DNA of 64,000 bases from Sweltsa coloradensis (Eukaryota; Arthropoda; Insecta; Plecoptera; Chloroperlidae), in contig JAMZAV010000008.1 in assembly GCA_024449915.1 (NCBI GenBank), positions 806,001-870,000 of the forward strand, read 5' to 3'. The position numbers and the translations under genes are program-made. Under the pieces are notes generated by a model. It saw nothing but the letters and a program-made list of their open reading frames with translations. It was not told the DNA's origin and ran no database searches. Positions within the stretch are counted from its first letter, which is position 1; each line of letters begins with the position of its first letter. This document shows positions 1-12,027 of this stretch, piece after piece.

Positions 1-50
1 CATAAAGCGATATAACACTATATCTGTTCTTTTCACGCTAATTTCATGAA

Positions 51-981
51 ATTGGCTTGTTCACGCAAAGCTCCGCGCAGATCGCGCCACTGCACTAACC
101 CCCAAAACCAGGGTCCACTAGATACTTATTCCGAGCTGCTTGTTAGGTATCTAGTGGACCCTGCCCTTAGACCGTGGCGGCGTTTGAAATAAACTATGTA
201 TAGCAGGCTCTGCATTGTCAAATCTGTATGCTTCCTCGATTGTTTGTTTACGTATTGTTTTACCATTCCTTCTTTAATCAATGGTTTTACGTCAGTAGTC
301 ATACGGCCTATTTCAAGTTATTTTATTCAATAGCATATTTTGTTTGTTTAAACTTTTAAACAATGAAAACGTGAACGATAGGAAAATTAAAATAAGAGCT
401 GAAAGCACATGGCGCCGTTGAAGTCTAAACCTGGGGCCTAGCACTGTTATTGAGATTAGACCTAGGCCTACTTGGAATAAGTTTACTAAGGACTAGGGCC
501 TAGGCTTTTCTTCAGCATTAGATGTAGACCTAGGCATATCAATATCATGGTATTATAAATTAGCAAGTATAGGCCTAGGCCCTACTTGTTTACGCCTCAG
601 CAAAGCCTAGGACTTAGTCCTAGCCAGTGTTGATTTGTTGACATGAGAGAGGTTACGAAGGCAGGAGGCTGAATATAGACACAATTGTCAGTAAATTATG
701 TGTGATTGTATTTATTTGTAGTAATAAACACGACAGTATGACCTCCTCTCTCCTTACACGAATGCACACAGCAATTGGGCATTTTGCTTTCAACATAAAA
801 CTATGGAAACTGACAGTAAAAACAGTAGGCTGCTGACAGCTATGAGCAGCCATGACACCCGCAAGTTGGGCTATCACCGCCGTCTACACTCTACATCCGC
901 GTTTACAGGCATTCAGACGGCGGTGGGGGGTTAGTACAATAGCGCAGCGTGGTGAGTAAAAGTCGCAGTGAACAAGCCAAT
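51..981. mobile_element. Candidate DNA transposon with degenerate ~60-bp inverted ends
   Basis: The left end reads ATTGGCTTGTTCAC and the right end is its reverse complement; similarity continues inwards to a shared CACTAACCCCC-like stretch. No clear target duplication and no transposase reading frame. An internal hairpin has 17-bp arms (109-125 and 147-163) around a 21-nt loop. Confidence 0.5.
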
Positions 982-1275
982 TAAGCTATTTCCACTATAT
1001 TTTTAATTTTATTATGTTTGCGTTAGACAAAGTTTAAAAAAATCCAGAAAACAAGCAAAATTTCTATGTGCATTTGTATGTAAAGGGTTAAAATAGCCAT
1101 AAAACTATTTTGGCATTTCATAAAACTAATTTACAGTTTTTATAAAACTATTTTCCTGGACCCCTAGTAATGAGTACTGAATACTGAATAGTGAACAGTT
1201 AGAAATTTATGTGTTAATTGACGACTAGAATTTTACCCCCCTCCTGACGTCACGAGGCAACATGGCGGAATGAAA

Positions 1276-2002
1276 GGGATATACCCTCATTTCGCAAGTT
1301 GTCGCCTGCTGAACGGCGCAAAACTTATTCCGCTGTAACTTTTATTCTGTTCATTATTTGGACATTTGGACATTTGGACATATTTGGAATAATATTTAGC
1401 AAACAAATCATTCCTTTTAATAGATAATTACTGTATTTCGAATTTTTAGACAGCATACATTAACTTGTTATATCGATGTACGCATTATACATGAATCAAA
1501 TATCAAAGTACAAGTTTTCTTAACTTAAATTATTGAGAAAAACTACTCATCGGATTTCGACAAGACCTCTTTCAAAAAATGCATCTGGCTGTTTAGACAA
1601 GAAATAAACAAACTTTCTAGATAGAAAGTGCACTGAACGAAAATTTTCAGAACATGCTAATAGGCAGGGTATGTGTTTTCATCTAAAATACGGACTTTTG
1701 ACGTGCGGACGAGCCGTGAAAAACTGTACGCTGCATATTACTACATGCTGTAAATTTTTGTTCAATGCACTTTCTGTCTAATTTATTTCTTGTCTAAACA
1801 GTCAGATGCATATTTTGAAAGAGGTCTTGTCAAAATCCGATTAGAAGGCCTAGTTGTTTGTCAATTGAAGTTGAGAAAACTTAGTCTTTGTGATGTCTTT
1901 GTGGTGTCTTAAGTTTTGTCCAAATAATGAATAGAATAAAAGTTAGGTGAGAAGTGTTGCGCCGTTCAACAGACGTAAAATTGGGAAATCGGAATCTATC
2001 CC
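1276..2002. repeat. Foldback element, copy 1
   Basis: The two halves are diverged inverted copies of each other: ends near GGGATA, then CTCATTTCGCAAGTT and CGCCTGCTGAACGGCGC, then a block with ATAATATTTAGCAAAC, meeting near 1700. The same family occurs at 42605-43429 in a USP1 intron. No coding capacity, so it is a non-autonomous element. Confidence 0.8.
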
Positions 2003-2594
2003 AACTCTCGTCAGGTGACCTATCAATCGTTTTGAGCTCCGCCTATCACCAGTTGTCAATTAGAGAATCCAAGGGAATTTTGAATTAAATAAATAGGAAT
2101 ATAGATTTCATTAAAAATTATTTCTATGCTGGAATTGGAAAGAAATCCACTCAGTTTATGCAAGCAAAATATTCTAAATTCTTTAGTATGTTATGAACCC
2201 AAATTTACATTAAGTAAAATTCATAACAATTTTTTCTCAAATTTGAGCTGTGAAAGCAATGTATGTATGTGTATGTATGTTGTTTTAAGCATTATGTCAA
2301 GTGCATTGTGTTGTAGTGTGCATGCTTGACAACGCTGAATTTCCACACAATTTTATACTAAATGTATGAATGTGTGAAGGTGTTTTTGTCAAATTAATAT
2401 TGTATGATTGATTGTGTATGTAATTTGAAAGTTTTAATAAAAAACTTGTTCTAATTTATCATGATTTATTCTTTCTTTACTAAAATGACTATCATGTGGA
2501 CCTAATCATTACTACCAATCTAATCTTCCATCACTTTCAAGTTTCATTCATTTCATAAAACACAATCTCTTTGAAGTACCGGGTAACCCGTCGA
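2003..2594. other. Gene-free stretch
   Basis: AT-rich sequence with a small GTAT-type run near 2262-2280. I see no exon, RNA gene or recognisable element. Confidence 0.5.
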
Positions 2595-2709
2595 TGACAT
2601 ATTTATTGATCCGGCTGTACTGTCATGGTGGTATGCATGGTTTTGAAACGTCAACAGATAATATTATAAATACCACCGCGACAGAACAGTCCAATCAATA
2701 AATATGACA
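2595..2709. repeat. Short inverted repeat
   Basis: Arms 2595-2634 and 2670-2709 are about 40 nt each and pair with few mismatches around a 35-nt loop. It lies directly before a SINE. Confidence 0.65.
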
Positions 2710-2720
2710 ATCTCTTTTGT

Positions 2721-3125
2721 GTGGCTCGTTGGTCTTGTGGTTAGCATATCTGCTTCCAATGTAGAAGGTCCAGGGTTTGATTCCCGCTATAGGCAGAAGT
2801 TTTTAATATTCTGATTTAGACTTGGTCCATCAGTTCTTGTCTTAGGAATTAGTAAACGGTGACTTTGGAGCCGTCGTAGCAACGAGGCACATAATAAATT
2901 CAAAGTTGTTCTGAATCGGACTTGTTGATTCTGGCGTTGATCCGGGGGTGTTTACACTGTCCATACCACTGATTGCTATATTTCCAATTTAAAAAAATAT
3001 TGATCTTTGGTTGGTTATCGCTCACTCGTCGATTGCATCGAGGCCTACAGGGTTGGCTTGGTCGCTTTGGTTTTGTGTCCCCCACTAAAAAACAGTTATA
3101 TGACTGAGTGGGTCGACTCTAAATA
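2721..3125 (+). mobile_element. tRNA-headed SINE, family S1, copy 1
   Basis: The head reads like a tRNA: GTTGGTCTTGTGGTTAGCAT resembles the D-arm/A-box, and GGTTTGATTCC at 2774-2784 is a B-box. A non-tRNA body of about 320 nt follows, with GTTGATTCTGGCG and CTACAGGGTTGGCTTGGTCG, ending near GAGTGGGTCGACT. A second copy lies at 30592-30955 on the minus strand. The two share head, body and tail, which defines the family. Confidence 0.8.
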
Positions 3126-3133
3126 CGAATTTT

Positions 3134-3480
3134 TAAGCGAGCGAAGCGAGCGTTTCCATTTGACTCTGCCGGAAAAATTTGTCACTCGTTTTGTTTTTGT
3201 TTTTTTTTTTGTTTTTGTTTTTTTTTTGTATGTCTCGCCATAACGTTCGAACGGAGGCTCGGATCGAGTTGAAATTTTGACCATCCGCAAGCTTTGTTCT
3301 CGATTGAATGCCATTAGTTTTGTGGCAAAATCGTTCAAAAAGTTAAAAAGTTACATTAAAGTTAATCGAAAGTTTTTTTTTCAAACTAACCGGCGACAAA
3401 ATCTGAGATAGCCAAATCATTTAGAACGTCCGTCCGGTCACGAATATGTTAATTTTAGTTTGATCCGATAAGTAGTGTAG
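3134..3480 (+). repeat. R1-type dispersed repeat, divergent copy
   Basis: Starts with GCGAGCGAAGCGAGCG and TTCCATTTGACTC, runs through an oligo-T/GTTTTT tract, then ACGTTCGAACGGAGGCTC and GAGTTGAAATTTTGACC. It has the same layout as 39064-39345 and 27234-27822: a GAAGC start, a T-rich tract, then a gat/gag-TGAAATTTT motif. Confidence 0.5.
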
Positions 3481-4049
3481 GCCTAGATGGAAATTACATT
3501 ATAACAAAAGTAACGTTGCCATGGCAACGAAAAGACGCGCGAAGTTTCTAATGCACTGCCACCTAGAAGTAATCAAAATACTTTCGAGGAAGCAGTCTAT
3601 TATTTGTCACCAAAGAGTTTAAATATTTTTCCCAATGAGTCAAGGTCCTCTAGATGGCGGTGGATTTTATCCACAAAGTAAAGATTTACATACGGGTTTA
3701 CCCAAATACCTTGGCAATAATAAATAATATCGGAAACATGGCTCTGTGGACAGCGAACGTCGCAAATTTTAAAATTTAAAAAAATGTGCATTGTGGGTCT
3801 AGCTATAGCACGTGCTAACTTATCAACGCGTCCAACTGAGCGTTTCCTAGTTTTATTTATATACTTTATGTAGGCCTATATGGAAATCAATCCAGAAATT
3901 AATAAATCCATGTCAGACGTGTATCAAACCCCGGTCTCCAAATTGCCGGACAGACAGGCCTTTAAGCTAAGTAGGCCTACCAAGACAACTAACTTAATAG
4001 GATTTAAGTTATTAAGTAGGTAGCCTAAATTTGAAGTTCAGTTCAGTTT

Positions 4050-4146
4050 TATTAAATGAGTGAGCGCAGCGAACGAAGTGGTACAAGTACAACGCCACTT
4101 GACCGGGTTTTTGTCGTGACTAATTTGTCTGTATGTCCAATGTCCA

Positions 4147-4184
<38 letters not shown>

Positions 4185-4330
4185 CGGTCCCACACGGCCA
4201 AAGAGATTGAGCTGAAATTTTAAACAGGCATCCGATTCCGTGACCTGGTAGGGCCTAACTGAGAACTGCTAACAAAATGAGAAAATTCCGTTGCAATTTA
4301 AACCTACAAGAAAAAATAAATAAGAAAACA
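4050..4330 (+). repeat. R1-like repeat with (TCTG)n microsatellite
   Basis: Begins GAGTGAGCGCAGCGAACGAAG, has a TCTG run of about nine units near 4146-4183, then GGCCAAAGAGATTGAGCTG and AAATTTT. The order of parts matches the R1 family, but similarity is low. Confidence 0.45.
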
Positions 4331-4639
4331 ATCTTAAAATTTGTAGGATTTATTTTAACGAGAATGGTTTTGTTTTTGAAGAAGTTATTTTTATCGAATC
4401 ATTGTGGCTGTGATTGTATGCAGTGACCAAGGTAGGCCTATATCAAATCATGCACACTCAAGGTACCCCCAAATTCTGCTCGGAGATTGAGTAAAGCTTG
4501 CAATATTTACACGTATTTCGTACTGGCTATGTTTTCCATAGTAGGCTTATTGTCACAGTTGATGTAGACTACAGTACCGGTATGCATTTCAAAACATTTT
4601 TAATATTTTTTTAAATACAATCCACAAACTACAAAATCT

Positions 4640-4715
4640 TTTTGACCAGGGGATTGAACCCAGATCTCCTACATTTTGGATATAAGGGTGCCTTAGCCAA
4701 CTAGACTAGGAAAAT
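4640..4715 (-). mobile_element. tRNA-like SINE head, family S2 (degenerate)
   Basis: On the minus strand, CTAGTTGGCTAAGGCACC is followed by a B-box-like GGGTTCAATCCCC. The same head occurs at 60760-60862. The 5' edge runs into the inverted repeat at 4704-4972. Confidence 0.55.
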
Positions 4716-4972
4716 GCCAAAGTCGTTGTTAGACGAGTGAGCGAGTCATGTGTTGAGTACCCGGGAACATTTGCATTTAAGTTTGATAATAATTATAAAG
4801 GCATAGTATAATTAATAGGGTTTTGAGCGTCAACTGTAAGACCATAATGTGCCACTCTAGCCTATGGTAGGCTAGAGAGGCCTTAGGTAGGGGGAAGACA
4901 GGTAATGTTACCGGGTACTCAACACATGGCTCACTCACTCGTCTAACAACGACTTTGGCGTTTTCCTAGTTA
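4704..4972. repeat. Long inverted repeat
   Basis: Arms 4704-4770 and 4905-4972 are nearly perfect (AAGTCGTTGTTAGACGAGTG and its complement; GTGTTGAGTACCCGGG and GGGTACTCAACACA) around a 134-nt loop. Probably a foldback transposon or a recent inverted duplication. Confidence 0.8.
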
Positions 4973-5014
4973 GGATCCTTGTAGGTTACAATGTAACATT
5001 GATTTGTCAATGAG

Positions 5015-5085
5015 TTGGTAGCTTGGGAGCTATTTAAAGCGTTCAACTGACAATCAGGAGATCCGGGTTCGATACCCGGCTAAAA
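5015..5085 (+). mobile_element. tRNA-like sequence, probably a SINE head
   Basis: Reads GTTGGTAGCTTGGGAGC, then GCGTTCAACTGACAATCAGG and GATCCGGGTTCGATACCCGG, i.e. a clear TPsiC arm and B-box. The acceptor-stem halves do not pair, so it is not called as a functional tRNA gene. Confidence 0.5.
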
Positions 5086-5373
5086 TTGCGGAATAGCCAC
5101 AAATATATCCTGTAATTTAGGTACCAATTTTGAATTTTTGAAGATTTTACAAAAATAAAAAATCCAAAAAATCAATTTTAATTTATTTAGAATATTGTGT
5201 GATTTTTTAAAAAAATGTGCCTCTTATAGAAGGCTGTATAGGCCTATACATGACCATAAAATCTGTGTAAAGGATGGTATCAATCTGATATATCTGGCTT
5301 CAGGAAGTGTTCCTGAAGGAATCAATGGTATTGTATAGCGTATGAATACCTATTACCTAATCTTAAATGTTAT

Positions 5374-6282
5374 TAGGGATGGACGAATGTGCGTTTTCGG
5401 GTTGACGTTCAGAACTTTTATAGAAGTTTGCTTCGGCTCGAGTTCAAAATTAAAGTTTGAGTCTGTGGCTTATTGAAATTTCAAACTTTACCCGAACTTT
5501 GACTTGAAAATACTTCCATTTTCTAGAGTAGGCCTATGTAGCATAGCCTATATTATGCAAATTAGGCCTAAATCAATTCCAACACTGAAATGAATTAGGC
5601 CTACTGTATAGTCGGTTGCAAGCCGACCCCTAACAAAAATACATCTTACAAAAAAGTGTAGCATTTAAAATTTAAATACTCATTAGTTTACCATTGATTC
5701 CAAACCGGGGTGCCATTTGAACTGCAAAAATGTGTCAAAAAAGGTAGGCTTGCAATCAGATAGGTAGAGATAAGTTTTTTTAGCGTTTTAGGTTTTGATG
5801 CAACAAAATGTTAATTTTACTAAAAATAATGTTTTAATGCCTATTGAGAACTAGTTCAGCAATGTATTCTAGCGTTTTATGTGACTATATGAATTGAAAT
5901 GTTCCTACAATTCATCATTTACCAGAAGAAGTTTAAGAAACACCTACATTTAGGGTTTTGGTGGAAAAGAAACCAATTGATGCTACAAAATGCTAAATTT
6001 GTCAAAATTAATGCTAAATTTTCTAAATTTAAGTGCTAAAAAAACGTATCTCTACAGATAGGGCATGGGCATTTATACGGCATAATATGGTACCTAATAT
6101 GGCATTTTGATTTACAGTACAATTCAATCTTTAAAGGAGCCCTACCTATCAATTCTTCATTCACACCGATTTGTGGGCCAAGCAAATTTGTAAGAGTTCA
6201 TCTAGTTTGAAGTTCAGAACATTTTTAGTTCACAAGTTCGAGTTTGGTTGGAAACTCGGAAATCAAGGTTTGTTCATTCCTA
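5374..6282. mobile_element. Degenerate hAT-like element
   Basis: The left end TAGGGATGGACGAATGT and the right end, read inwards TAGGAATGAACAAACCT, are imperfect inverted repeats. No target duplication is left. The interior is AT-rich and non-coding. Confidence 0.4.
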
Positions 6283-6334
6283 GTCTTAATAGACCTATAG
6301 GCCTTCTGCATAATAATGACTACTACCCATATAA

Positions 6335-6895
6335 TGGCAGAAACATGAATGATATTCATTCAAGGTGTTAAATTGTAATAGTAAGTTAATTTCTAGAGTG
6401 CATGAATCTAAATAGTGTACGTACGTATCTTGAGCCTTTTTAGAATGTAGGCCGAATTTAAATTTTAAGAAACATTAAGAATATTTCTGTACTATAGGGA
6501 ATCTGTTTGATCAATTGCTTTTAGCCAAGATTTGCAATCTGATCGATGGCTTCACAATTGAGGAAATGATAAAGTATGTATAGCATATTGGTAAGTACCG
6601 GTACCGGTAGTATTAAAGAGTATTGATTGAATGGTATGTATTTAGTATTTACTATAGGCTAGGTATTTATTTACTTGGTATTCTACCCAATATTTTTCAA
6701 ATTATTGATCGTGATACAAATCCAATTCTAATGTACTCATTGCAAGTTCTTAGATTTATTTCAGAAGTCATATTTGTATAGCTATGTATCTTTTTGGAAT
6801 TTCATTAATTTAGTTTCACTTTCCTTATGACGTTAGAACTTGTTTTCTAAATAAGGAATTATACAGTTCAAAAGCAAAATTGAAGCAATGATCTA
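6335..6895 (+). pseudogene. Decayed LINE fragment, same family as 45791-50385
   Basis: Matches the 3' coding part of the large LINE in order: CATGAATGATATTCATT and GTAAGTTAATTTCTAGAGTG (as near 48910-48962), AGCCAAGATTTGCA and ATTGAGGAAA (as near 49230-49268), TATTCTACCCAATATTTTT (as near 49327), and AAAATTGAAGCAATGAT (as near 49522). Internal deletions and many stops; the 5' part is missing. Older than the intronic copy. Confidence 0.8.
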
Positions 6896-8089
6896 TTAAG
6901 TTTCAATACGTATAGGCTAGTATTGCCAGTTTGGTGCCTCTGAGTTCGTGTAATGCTGATTTGTCTACCGTTACTATGGTGGCGATGTAGGATTATAGGC
7001 CCTACATTACGGGGGGTGAGTAGTCTAGACTCTAGCACCATTTTATTATAAAAATAAATAATGTACTGTTTGGCAATAGGCCTAGGGTGGTGATCACAAT
7101 AGAAATGTAGAAACCTGGACTTGCAAAATACACCCGCGCCCCCCCAATACGTATCAACGCTTGTGTTTAAAGCTTTTGTTCAGCCCTGAATATTTCTCCT
7201 GCTTTTAGAGTGTATTTGAATAATAGACTGAACGTGGCGTGTTGGTATGCAACATAAAACCGGCGGTAGTCTTCTTGCTAATTGAAATCATTACAGATAA
7301 ATTTTTAAACTAATAATGTCTATGGAAAAGTTCCTATAAAGAGTCATTGATTTATTGGACATTTTATTTACACATACATTTGTTTTACATTTACATTTTC
7401 AGTTGCCTGAGGGAGTATGAATTAGTACATGTCCTCCTCTGCTAGATATATCCAGACAACCGCACAGACACGAGAAGCATTGGTAGATACAGAAATTTTG
7501 CATTGAGCAATAAAAATAAAACACAATTTTGAAATTTTGAAGAAGTTTTTTCAAGGCGATTGTTCATTTTCATATCTAATCGCACAATAAAACGACTTTC
7601 TGTGATTTCAGCTCATAGCCTAATAACAGGAATTAGTGGTACCTATTCTTTTTACAAAATCTGTTTTTTTTATGTATGTGTGCAGTTTTTATGTCCATTA
7701 GCAAAAAAAAATGGAATTCAAATGGTGAGAGAGAATTAAGACAGTTTTTGTAGATCAGGGATCGGCAACAGGCGGACCCCGCGTATTTATTTAAATAAAT
7801 AAAGTCTCAACAAGCTTGTATTGACTGCTGGAACTCAAACTGGTATAAAAGTAGGTAGGCCTAATGGCAAAGTTTCACATAGGTACGGTAACTTGCTCTC
7901 GGTTCACGACCAGAAAACCCCGGACATGGAAGGAGCGTCCACCCATCACAAAGTCAATATGATTTTGTAACATGCTGTAATATTTGCAAAATTACTACCT
8001 ATGTAGGCCTATATAGGCCTAGACCCTATGAGTTGTAAAAATTCTCTAATAAAAAAAACTACCGGACTGGATCTGTTTACTCAGATGGC
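6896..8089. other. Gene-free stretch with one hAT-like end
   Basis: CAGGGATCGGCAACAGGCGG at 7756 resembles the left end of Charlie-type hAT elements, but no partner end is visible. Otherwise AT-rich with several TAGGCCTA words near 7079, 7857 and 8000. Confidence 0.4.
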
Positions 8090-8325
8090 GGTACTCTTTC
8101 GGATGGTATGCCCCAACTTTTAAACACTGTTTTTTTCCATTAAAAACAATTCAACCTTTAACGTCGCTATTTCAAACGAAAGTACTTTTGCTTTGAAAGT
8201 GTTTTACATTTAAATTAGCAACGTTAAAGGTTTTGTAGGTGGAGTATTTTAGTGAAAAAGGTTAGTACTGTCCGCCATGTTAGTGTAGTGTTGTAAAGTT
8301 GGGGCATACCATCCGAAAGAGTACC
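8090..8325. mobile_element. Short hAT-like MITE, 236 bp
   Basis: Inverted ends GGTACTCTTTCGG...CCGAAAGAGTACC extend about 27 bp (through GATGGTATGCCCCAAC). Perfect 8-bp duplication CAGATGGC at 8082-8089 and 8326-8333. No coding capacity. Confidence 0.92.
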
Positions 8326-8333
8326 CAGATGGC

Positions 8334-9299
8334 TGTGTTGCATGTCTCATCCTTCTGTGTTATTACATTTAGTTTTTCTTTTCTTTTATAGGTAAATAAA
8401 TAAAAAAAATAAAAAAGCTAGTAGGCCTAGAAGAAACCCTATCGACCCTATAGCGAAACGTTGGTAATAAAACATTAGAACTTTTTATATTTCAATTTAT
8501 TAAATTAGAAGATACTATATAGGCCTAGACCTACACAGTTTTTACCTCGAATATCCCCCTAGTTTCAAGTCCATAACCCTAATTTGCGAATGTGGGGCAT
8601 AATAGAAGATAAAAGTAAGCAAACAGGTCTCGCTTGGATAGCCCTACCTCCCTGTCCAGCTGCGGGCATTGACTAGGCCACGCGTGAATGAATGAACGTA
8701 GTAGCGACTCACCTCACGTGCCTCAACTCATTCAAGCCGGCGATTCCCACCATCGTGCAGTATGACGCCCGCGCACTCGCCTTCCTTGCACACAAGTCAC
8801 AACACTTACAACTAAGAGTCACCTTTGAAAGAAATGCGGGTGTCTTCTCTCGGACTCAGCAGAAGCTACACCCAAGGCCAGAACTGACGAAAGAGTCAAG
8901 ACACGTAACGGCAACGCACATTTACTAGCTCGCGTGCACCAAAGGTATAGGTTATGATGCGTGTACTTCGTTGCACAATGCACATGCACCTCTAGATGCG
9001 TTGCACTGCGCATGACTGGAGATTTACCGCAACGGGGCAATATCGGCCAATCACGGCTCAAGCTTCAAGTGGTGGCTACTTTGAAACTCTGTAGCGACAG
9101 GGTGGAGGGATTCGAACGTCCTGTGACGCTTTAGAATGTTAGAAAGGTAGATGTATGATAGTGAAGGTAGATGAAAGTTGAAAGGTAAATGTACAATTGC
9201 TTGCATAAGATCAAGAGGCTAAAAACTAAAAACAATAAAGATGATCAAACATTTCAAAAACAAAATTCCAGGAGAGCTCATTGAAAAGTGCTAGAATTA
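8334..9299. other. Gene-free stretch
   Basis: More GC-rich between about 8640 and 9060 than its surroundings, but reading frames on both strands are short and show no domain. No repeat partner found in the window. Confidence 0.4.
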
Positions 9300-9307
9300 T
9301 GTGCAGG

Positions 9308-9803
9308 CAGGGGCGCCGGATTTTGAAAATTCCGAGGGGTGCTCAACTTTGTGGAAAAGGGACCAAGCACGGGGGGTTTGGGGGGCGGAGCCCCCCGCGT
9401 TTTAGACAAAAATAGGGCGCTGGATGCAATACCGTAATACTGTAGTTTTTATACCGCAAAAACTAGAAAACATACCAACAAGAGAATTGGAACACTAACG
9501 AGATAGATCATCATGTTACCAAAATAATGCAATTTTTTACAGTAAAAACTAGAAAACCGTAAAAAAAATATGGAAGTGCAAGATAGACCATGTAACAACC
9601 ATCGAATAATATGCTTATCATTACGTTCGCGATTGCGTCCAACAATCATGAGCCTTCCTGCATGACTCAAATGAGTTTCCAACTTAGATAGTTATTGGCC
9701 TAACTTTTATTTTAGACAGGATTTTTGGAGGGGTGCTGTGCACCCCTCCAAACAATCTGAGGGGTGCTTCAGCCCCTGAGCACCCACATAATCGGCGCCC
9801 CTG
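9308..9803. mobile_element. Non-autonomous hAT element, 496 bp
   Basis: Ends CAGGGGCGCCG...CGGCGCCCCTG with 8-bp flanks TGTGCAGG (9300-9307) and TGTGCAAG (9804-9811), one mismatch. CAG-G starts and 8-bp duplications are typical of hAT. Subterminal GC-rich hairpins: GGGGCGGAGCCCCCC near 9380 and GGGGTGCTGTGCACCCC near 9730. Confidence 0.85.
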
Positions 9804-9834
9804 TGTGCAAGAATAGAATAGACTACACAGCACA

Positions 9835-10085
9835 CCGACAGTGTTGGCTCGAGCGTTGAGAGCCCGACTCTGAATCGAAAGGTCCCGGGTTCAAATCCAG
9901 TCGAGACCGGCAATCATGACTGAAGGTTTTTCCGGGGTTTTCCTCAGTCGTTAATGCAAATGCGAAGAATTGACTCCCGTTCAACAGACCTCGGACATCC
10001 CTTCACGATTGTCCTATCCGCAACATACCTAGTTAGACACCTGAAGAGGGGGGCATGAATTGCACCCTGGGCAGGCTTCCCACGA
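9835..10085 (+). mobile_element. tRNA-headed SINE, family S3
   Basis: The head GTTGGCTCGAGCGTTGAGAG is followed by CCCGGGTTCAAATCC (B-box), then a body with GGTTTTTCCGGGGTTTTCC and CAGTCGTTAATGCAAATGC, a core pattern common in invertebrate SINEs. The 3' end is unclear. It begins about 30 bp past the hAT element. Confidence 0.65.
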
Positions 10086-10329
10086 AAAAAAATATTTATA
10101 AAATTACTACACATCACGTTGAAACCAAAACTAGTAAGCTGATTGTTTGATTGCAAAAATACTCCGTAGATGTAGCCCATAGAGATATCATTAGTACTAA
10201 CAGTATGGTATCTCTATGATGTAGTCCTACAGGTCGATAAATGTACATGAATACGAATACGTGTATTTACATTATAATGTAACGTATTTGCAAATTCTAC
10301 ACACCTTACTTACTTAGGTAGGTATAAGA

Positions 10330-10760
10330 CTTAAGAGTTTGGCTCAACTCAAATGCACGCACTCAGCTGTTGATGATTTCTGCTGTAGGCCTACGGTTGG
10401 TAATATCATTACCAATTTTTACATTAAAAAATATGTTAATACAGTACTTTTGACTATTTTTCTATAGATATCTCCACTTGGTTGCAAAAAATGGGCCGTA
10501 AAGATCCATTGCGAGACGTGAAAACGTGTAGGCCTACGTTTACCTTACGATTTACCAAATTGATATTCACTATGAAAATTTGCATTAAAAAATCTGAACT
10601 CCTGGAATAGGCCTAATTCAACGAAGTTAGCCAAAAGAAAGTAAATTACATAGATTTCACGAAAAATCGAGTCTTTTTTAAAGTTCATGTGAAATATGCA
10701 ATCGATATTATTTACCGTTTACCCGGAAAAAGCCAACCTCAGCGACTTCACTTAATTTTT
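10330..10760. mobile_element. Diverged copy of the TTAA-flanked element
   Basis: Shares GGCTCAACTCAAATGC, GTTGATGATTTCTGCTG, GGTTGGTAATATCATTACCA and AAAGATCCATTG with 41194-41766, in the same order, and ends near CTCAGCGACTTCACTTAA. The termini are eroded. Confidence 0.7.
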
Positions 10761-10848
10761 TAAATGTTTAGTGTACCGTACCGGTACAAACTATTGTAGC
10801 TACTTGTGATGATGTATGTAACCTAGTCCTACCAAGCTTGAATGTAAG

Positions 10849-11626
10849 CAGGGATTGGAACCGGAACCCGGAACCGTTTGAAACCGTTTCGTATTGTAGA
10901 ACCGGAACCGGAACCGTTTGTACAGGTGGTCTATGGAACCGGAACCGGAACCGAACCGTTATATTACACAAGGTTCTTAAAGATTCTTAAAGGTTCTTAA
11001 TGGTTCCAAAATATCTGCTTTTAATTTTCAACAAAATTAAAATTTCAACTTTTCGAATGATATTCTAATATAACGCTAAAAAATTCGTTCATTTCTGAAA
11101 AATATTCTTGACTATTCAGTTTTTTGTGTGTACATTTTTTTCCTTCTCACCTTCTGGGTCACATCCTGTCCAATATGGCCCGGCCCGCAAAGACATGTGC
11201 TGTTCAGCTTTGACTAGAAAAATCTCAGTGAAAATTTTACTTCTACTACGTGATGAATAGGCTACGAATACGATCTTTAGTAAAAAAGTAAACTAAACAA
11301 AAATGAACTATACCTACATGAAACACACAATCAATAACTGAACTGAAATATCTTATTTTATTTTTATTTGTAATTTTTTCTTTGAAACTCACCAATTATA
11401 TTATTCATTACAACATTATTAATAAATATCATTGTAATTTTTTTTTATGACTTAATTTAAATTTGTATCCTTAAATGTCCAAAAGTCAAAATTTGTACTT
11501 TTACAGAAAGAACCGTTTCTTACGGAACCTTTATTCATTATGAACCGGGACCGGAACCGGAACCATTATAAAATTTGGAAGTGGAACCAGAACCGGAACC
11601 GTTATGAATAAAGGTTCCAATCCCTG
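10849..11626. mobile_element. Non-autonomous hAT element, 778 bp, GGAACC-rich ends
   Basis: Ends CAGGGATTGGAACC...GGTTCCAATCCCTG with a perfect 8-bp duplication AATGTAAG (10841-10848, 11627-11634). Both subterminal regions are packed with GGAACCGGAACC-type hexamers, likely transposase-binding repeats. No transposase frame. Confidence 0.93.
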
Positions 11627-12027
11627 AATGTAAGTAACCTTATTTGGGCATTGACCCTTGCAGATGTATAATCGTTTTGGCGCAATGGGGAATCATTAAT
11701 TTTTCCCAATGAGACAAACTTTTTACCTTTTTCAATGGGTTTAAAAGTTTACGCTTTGAGAAAAATGTTTCTGGCGCAAAGGGAGTACTGTAAGACACAA
11801 TTTTCCTCCAATATGGATTCCTGTTGTAAACAAATACGATTTAGGCCTATATCATGCTGATTAATTTTTTGAAAAGTTATTTTATTTAATCTAAATTGCC
11901 TATTGTCTCCGATCTCCAATTGTTTCTTGTGATATCCTGACGATGGGAAAAGATTGGTAGTACCTATTTCCCGAAATATTGTTTGTATTTAATCAATCGA
12001 TGTGTATCTAGTAGTGTTTAACATTAA

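Noticed and set aside
2721..2791. Possible functional tRNA gene
   Set aside because: B-box and anticodon-like arm are present, but the acceptor stem does not pair and the sequence continues into a SINE body shared with another copy.
5015..5085. Possible functional tRNA gene
   Set aside because: No matching acceptor stem halves; more likely a SINE head.
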